This document shows, piece after piece, positions 6,013 to 8,599 of a DNA stretch of 8,599 bases. Below the pieces are notes generated by a model. That model was given only the letters and a program-made list of their open reading frames with translations, was not told the origin of the DNA and did not search any database. The DNA is from Clostridiales bacterium (GTDB taxonomy: Bacteria; Bacillota; Clostridia; Lachnospirales; Lachnospiraceae): the NCBI GenBank assembly GCA_020859965.1, contig JAJBVF010000443.1, positions 1-8,599 of the forward strand. The letters run 5' to 3'. Within the stretch, counting starts at the first letter, position 1. Each line of letters starts with the position of its first letter. The position numbers and the translations under genes were made by a program.

Positions 6013-6723
6013 TCACCTCTTCAACGATTCATTTCTGCTGCCATCCAGCATATAAAGCAGAGCATTACAAATACATGCCGCTACATTGCTTCCGCCTTTT
6101 CGTCCTTTTGCCACAATATAAGGTATGTCTGTCTGCATGATCAGTTCCTTTGACTGCACAACATTTACAAACCCGACCGGGACGCCAATGATCAGTTCCG
6201 GCCGTATTTTTCCTTCCTGGATCAGCTCATAGAGACGGATCAGAGCTGTCGGCGCATTTCCCACTGCATAAATGAGCGGACGATCCAGAGACGCCGCTTT
6301 CTCCACGCAGATTGATGCACGGGTAACTCCCAGTTCTCTGGCCTTTGCAGCCACGTCATCATCTGCCATAAAACAGTGTGCTTCGCCTCCGGCTTTTTTC
6401 AGGCTTTTCTTATTGATTCCTGAAAGAGCCATATTGGTATCTGTGATGATCCACGCTCCTTTTTTCAACGCTTCCAGAGCATGTTCGACTGCGCCGTCTG
6501 AAAAGCAGAGATTATCAATGTAGTCAAAATCAGCCGAAGTATGGATCACCCGTTTCAGGATCATCGCACGGCTGTCGTCCGGAATCCGTTCCCCCGCTTC
6601 CTGCGAAATGATCTCAAAACTGCGCCGTTCGATCTCCATCGGACCAAGGCGTTCAATGTCATCTAATGTAGCCTTTCGCTGTTCCACCCAAGAAGGTGAT
6701 GATTGATGATTCTGTATATCCAT
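6013..6723 (-). CDS. cbiC: Precorrin-8X / cobalt-precorrin-8 methylmutase
   Basis: CbiC (CobH in the aerobic route) moves a methyl group from C-11 to C-12 of the corrin ring, giving (co)byrinic acid in B12 synthesis. The 236-residue product carries family signatures: VIHTSADFDY (59-68) with the expected catalytic His61, WIITDTNMALSGI (91-103), YAVGNAPTAL (162-171), IGVPVGFVN (189-197) and KGRKGGSNVAACICNALL (206-223). Length fits (about 205-240). The ATG at 6723 was chosen over one at 6738 because GGAGG (6732-6736) stands eight bases before it, whereas the earlier ATG lies inside this purine region. Upstream on the same strand are an aldolase-like gene and cobQ; downstream, almost touching, is glmS. 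In an anaerobe the substrate would be the cobalt-containing form; this is an inference, since cobalt insertion genes are not in the window. Confidence 0.95.
   Translation of the reverse strand: MDIQNHQSSPSWVEQRKATLDDIERLGPMEIERRSFEIISQEAGERIPDDSRAMILKRVIHTSADFDYIDNLCFSDGAVEHALEALKKGAWIITDTNMALSGINKKSLKKAGGEAHCFMADDDVAAKARELGVTRASICVEKAASLDRPLIYAVGNAPTALIRLYELIQEGKIRPELIIGVPVGFVNVVQSKELIMQTDIPYIVAKGRKGGSNVAACICNALLYMLDGSRNESLKR
6014..6019 (-). promoter_or_regulatory. Ribosome binding site of glmS inside the end of cbiC
   Basis: GAGGTG lies six bases before the glmS ATG at 6007 and overlaps the TGA stop codon of cbiC (6013-6015). A ribosome ending cbiC therefore releases on top of the glmS landing site, a usual arrangement for translational coupling. 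Confidence 0.8.
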
Positions 6724-6731
6724 GAGCAGTT

Positions 6732-6736
6732 CCTCC
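6732..6736 (-). promoter_or_regulatory. Ribosome binding site of cbiC (decides the start)
   Basis: A perfect GGAGG lies eight bases before the ATG at 6723. It excludes the in-frame ATG at 6738, which overlaps it. Confidence 0.8.
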
Positions 6737-6813
6737 ATCCTGCAAATGCGCCAAACATTTCAGGGTACACTTATTTTGACATAACCCGATTCCGTAGGAA
6801 AGACCTGCCTTTA

Positions 6814-7788
6814 TCAGTCAGCTGCCACTACTTCACGGTAAAACTCTGAATAATCTGTTCTGCCTTCCTTTGTAAACTGAATAGCGGTACGCGGATGCTG
6901 ATCAAGAAGGCCTGTCATCAGATACTGCAGGTCATACCCCCATACTACGCCTTCACGCTTTAAACGGCTGATCTGTTCATCTATAAACTGGATTGCCGGA
7001 TAAACATGATACTTCGGATTGCGCAGGAAGCCAAGAAGAAGCTCCATCGCGCAATTGCCTGCCCCACGTCCCATGCCGGAATAAGTGCCGTCCAGCCAGT
7101 CCACACCGTCGCCGACCGCTTCTATCGTATTGGCAAAGGCGAGCTGCTGATTGTTGTGTGCATGAATACCAATCTTTTTCCCGTACTTAGCCGCAAAATT
7201 CATGTAAATATCCGCAATACGCGCAATCTGCTCCGGATAAAGGGATCCAAAGCTGTCGACGATATAGCAGACATCCACCGGTGTTTTGCCAATCAGCTCC
7301 AGAGCATAAGTGAGGTCACTTTCCTGCGCATGAGAGATCGCCATGATATTACAGCTTGTCTCGTATCCTTTTGCATGCGCGTCCTCGATCATTTCCACCG
7401 CGCCGGGCATCGTATTCAGATAAGTGGCGACACGGATCAGATCGATCGGGCTGTCCGCGCGATTGATAATATCATTTTTATAATCGCAGCGGCCAACATC
7501 AGCCATCACCGCAATCTTCAGATCGGTATTGTTTTCACCCACGATCGCGCGGATATCATCATCTCTGCAGAATTTCCATTTGCCAAATTTGTTCTCATCA
7601 AACATCTCACGGGAAGCTTTATATCCAAATTCCATATAGTCTACGCCAGCGCGAATGTTTGTGTGATACAGAGCACGTGCAAACTCATCGGTAAAATAGA
7701 AATCATTTACCAGACCGCCATCCCGAAGTGTTGCATCTACTACCCTTACGCTTTCGCGATAATCCATCAGTTTTGAAACTTCTTTCAT
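6814..7788 (-). CDS. DRE-TIM metallolyase, 4-hydroxy-2-oxovalerate aldolase-like, function unassigned
   Basis: The 324-residue protein is a TIM-barrel enzyme of the HMG-CoA lyase-like (DRE-TIM) superfamily: divalent-metal enzymes that make or break C-C bonds next to a carbonyl. Seen directly: VVDATLRDGG (16-25) with the signature Arg22 and metal-ligand Asp23, the HAHNN motif with His209 and His211 as the remaining metal ligands, and a glycine-rich SGMGRGAGN loop (237-245). The closest described family I know is the set of proteins similar to 4-hydroxy-2-oxovalerate aldolase whose role is unknown. True aldolases of that type have RDG-x-H with a catalytic histidine; here the segment is RDGGLVN, so that histidine is absent. 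The C terminus also lacks room for a DmpG-type communication domain, and no acylating acetaldehyde dehydrogenase partner is seen nearby. The ATG at 7788 has AAAGGAG nine bases upstream. It sits between cobQ and cbiC, suggesting but not proving a link to cobamide synthesis. Confidence 0.85.
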   Translation of the reverse strand: MKEVSKLMDYRESVRVVDATLRDGGLVNDFYFTDEFARALYHTNIRAGVDYMEFGYKASREMFDENKFGKWKFCRDDDIRAIVGENNTDLKIAVMADVGRCDYKNDIINRADSPIDLIRVATYLNTMPGAVEMIEDAHAKGYETSCNIMAISHAQESDLTYALELIGKTPVDVCYIVDSFGSLYPEQIARIADIYMNFAAKYGKKIGIHAHNNQQLAFANTIEAVGDGVDWLDGTYSGMGRGAGNCAMELLLGFLRNPKYHVYPAIQFIDEQISRLKREGVVWGYDLQYLMTGLLDQHPRTAIQFTKEGRTDYSEFYREVVAAD

Positions 7789-7827
7789 CTTCCTGTTCTC
7801 CTTTTATATTATGATGAGCTGTCTTAT

Positions 7828-7857
7828 ATTTTATCTAAAAGAAACGACATGAGTCAT
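7828..7857 (-). promoter_or_regulatory. Possible weak promoter ahead of the aldolase-like gene
   Basis: In the short gap after cobQ the minus strand shows ATGACT (7852-7857), an 18-base spacer and TAAAAT (7828-7833). The -35 box matches poorly (4 of 6) and the region is AT-rich, so chance is a real alternative. Confidence 0.25.
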
Positions 7858-7860
7858 TTT

Positions 7861-8599
7861 CTATAATATCCCGTATATTTTTTCCATGTCCAGATGTGTC
7901 CGCAGACCGTCCGCCAACAGATCATACTGGGTCTCTTTGAAAGCCGCAAAATCCATCACAGCTCCCATCTCTTCCGCAATCCCCTTCGCACTCGCCAGAG
8001 CACGGACAATTGCTGTCGCCACTTCCTCACGGTCAAAAATGCCGTGCACATAGGTGCCATAGACATTCCCCATCCATGCACCTTCCCGCTTCTGATCGCC
8101 GGTAACCGAATCTTCTATTATAGTAAACGGCTGAATATCCGGGTTGGCGCTTTTAGATCGCCCCATGTGAATTTCATAACCGGAAAAAGGAATGCCGGTA
8201 AGATTTGAGAGGATACCATCCACTGCAAGAAACTTTCCGCTGACGCGGGTTCTGGCTTTTTCGCTTGCAAAAACCGTATCCATGTCAAGCAGACCCATAC
8301 CACGTATCGTCCCGCCTTCTTCTACGCCTTCTGCATCCGTGATTGACCTGCCAAGCATCTGATAACCGCCGCAGATACCGAAAATCACAGTGCCAGACTG
8401 CTGCGCCTTCAATATCGCCGCTTCCAGTCCATTCTGCCGCATCCAGAGAAGATCCTTCATCGTATTCTTCGTCCCTGGCAAAAGAATCATATCCGGATGG
8501 CCAAGCTCTCTCGCGGAAGAGACATAGCGGACAGAAACGCCCTCAACCCTTTCAAAAATATTAAAATCTGTAAAATTAGAAATACGCGGAAGACGTATC
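7861..8599 (-). CDS. cobQ: Cobyric acid synthase, partial (N-terminal half outside window)
   Basis: CobQ (CbiP) uses glutamine and ATP to amidate four side-chain carboxylates (b, d, e, g) of adenosylcobyrinic acid a,c-diamide, giving adenosylcobyric acid. The window holds the last 245 residues of a protein that is usually near 500. The frame is open to the right edge and starts with RLPRISNFTDF, the link just after the dethiobiotin-synthetase-like ATPase domain. The class I-type glutaminase domain follows: ILLPGTKNT (38-46 of the visible part), the nucleophile elbow FGICGGYQMLG with Cys76, SGYEIHMG (139-146), and YGTYVHGIFD (180-189) with catalytic-site His185. The stop is TAG at 7861-7863. 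It precedes the aldolase-like gene by 72 bases on the same strand and marks this side of the window as a cobalamin locus. Some anaerobe annotations use cbiP for the same protein. Confidence 0.97.
   Translation of the reverse strand, partial: IRLPRISNFTDFNIFERVEGVSVRYVSSARELGHPDMILLPGTKNTMKDLLWMRQNGLEAAILKAQQSGTVIFGICGGYQMLGRSITDAEGVEEGGTIRGMGLLDMDTVFASEKARTRVSGKFLAVDGILSNLTGIPFSGYEIHMGRSKSANPDIQPFTIIEDSVTGDQKREGAWMGNVYGTYVHGIFDREEVATAIVRALASAKGIAEEMGAVMDFAAFKETQYDLLADGLRTHLDMEKIYGIL

Noticed and set aside
6008..6200. glmS ribozyme/riboswitch upstream of glmS
   Set aside because: The space before the glmS start is coding sequence of cbiC to within five bases, so there is no leader to hold it.
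7006..7776. Long plus-strand open frame of 256 codons
   Set aside because: It lies entirely opposite the aldolase-like gene, shows no recognisable motif, and the minus strand has clear family signatures and a ribosome binding site.
6724..7860. Cobalamin riboswitch ahead of cbiC or the aldolase-like gene
   Set aside because: The two gaps are only 90 and 72 bases, too short for a complete riboswitch of about 200 bases, and no B12-box-like core was seen. One could lie upstream of the window.

Overview
The window looks like a stretch of chromosome from an anaerobic Firmicute of the class Clostridia, most plausibly a gut-type Lachnospiraceae. This is an inference from protein style (a short NusA with an acidic tail, an LCP cell-wall ligase, a CbiC/CobQ cobalamin set), purine-rich Shine-Dalgarno sequences, consensus sigma-A promoters and moderate GC content. 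No sequence search was possible. Every gene recognised lies on the minus strand, so transcription runs from the right end of the window to the left.

Right part (about 8599 to 4169): the C-terminal half of cobyric acid synthase (cobQ/cbiP) enters from the right edge. It is followed by a DRE-TIM metallolyase resembling 4-hydroxy-2-oxovalerate aldolase but lacking that enzyme's usual histidine, then precorrin-8X methylmutase (cbiC), then a complete glmS. The first three form the end of a corrin (vitamin B12) locus. glmS begins five bases after the cbiC stop codon, its ribosome binding site lies inside the end of cbiC, and there is no room for a glmS ribozyme.

Middle part (about 4168 to 1964): a tRNA-Leu(CAG) gene has its own strong promoter and a clear intrinsic terminator. 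Behind it come an LCP (LytR-CpsA-Psr) membrane-anchored ligase gene and, nine bases later, a Cof-type HAD phosphatase gene, probably co-transcribed.

Left part (1963 to 1): a tRNA-Gly(CCC) gene has its own promoter. Then comes the translation/transcription operon rimP-nusA, with a well-formed promoter, a leader holding a perfect 26-base palindrome next to the rimP start, and nusA running off the left edge inside a repetitive tyrosine/acidic tail.

No gap without a gene exceeds 300 bases. The longest is 1602-1963, which holds tRNA-Gly, two promoters and the rimP leader; 1707-1792 within it shows nothing recognisable. No transposase, CRISPR array, phage gene or toxin-antitoxin pair was seen. The window is mostly conserved housekeeping sequence. 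The items most worth a second look are the unassigned aldolase-like enzyme in the B12 locus, the cbiC-glmS coupling, the rimP leader palindrome and the NusA tail.
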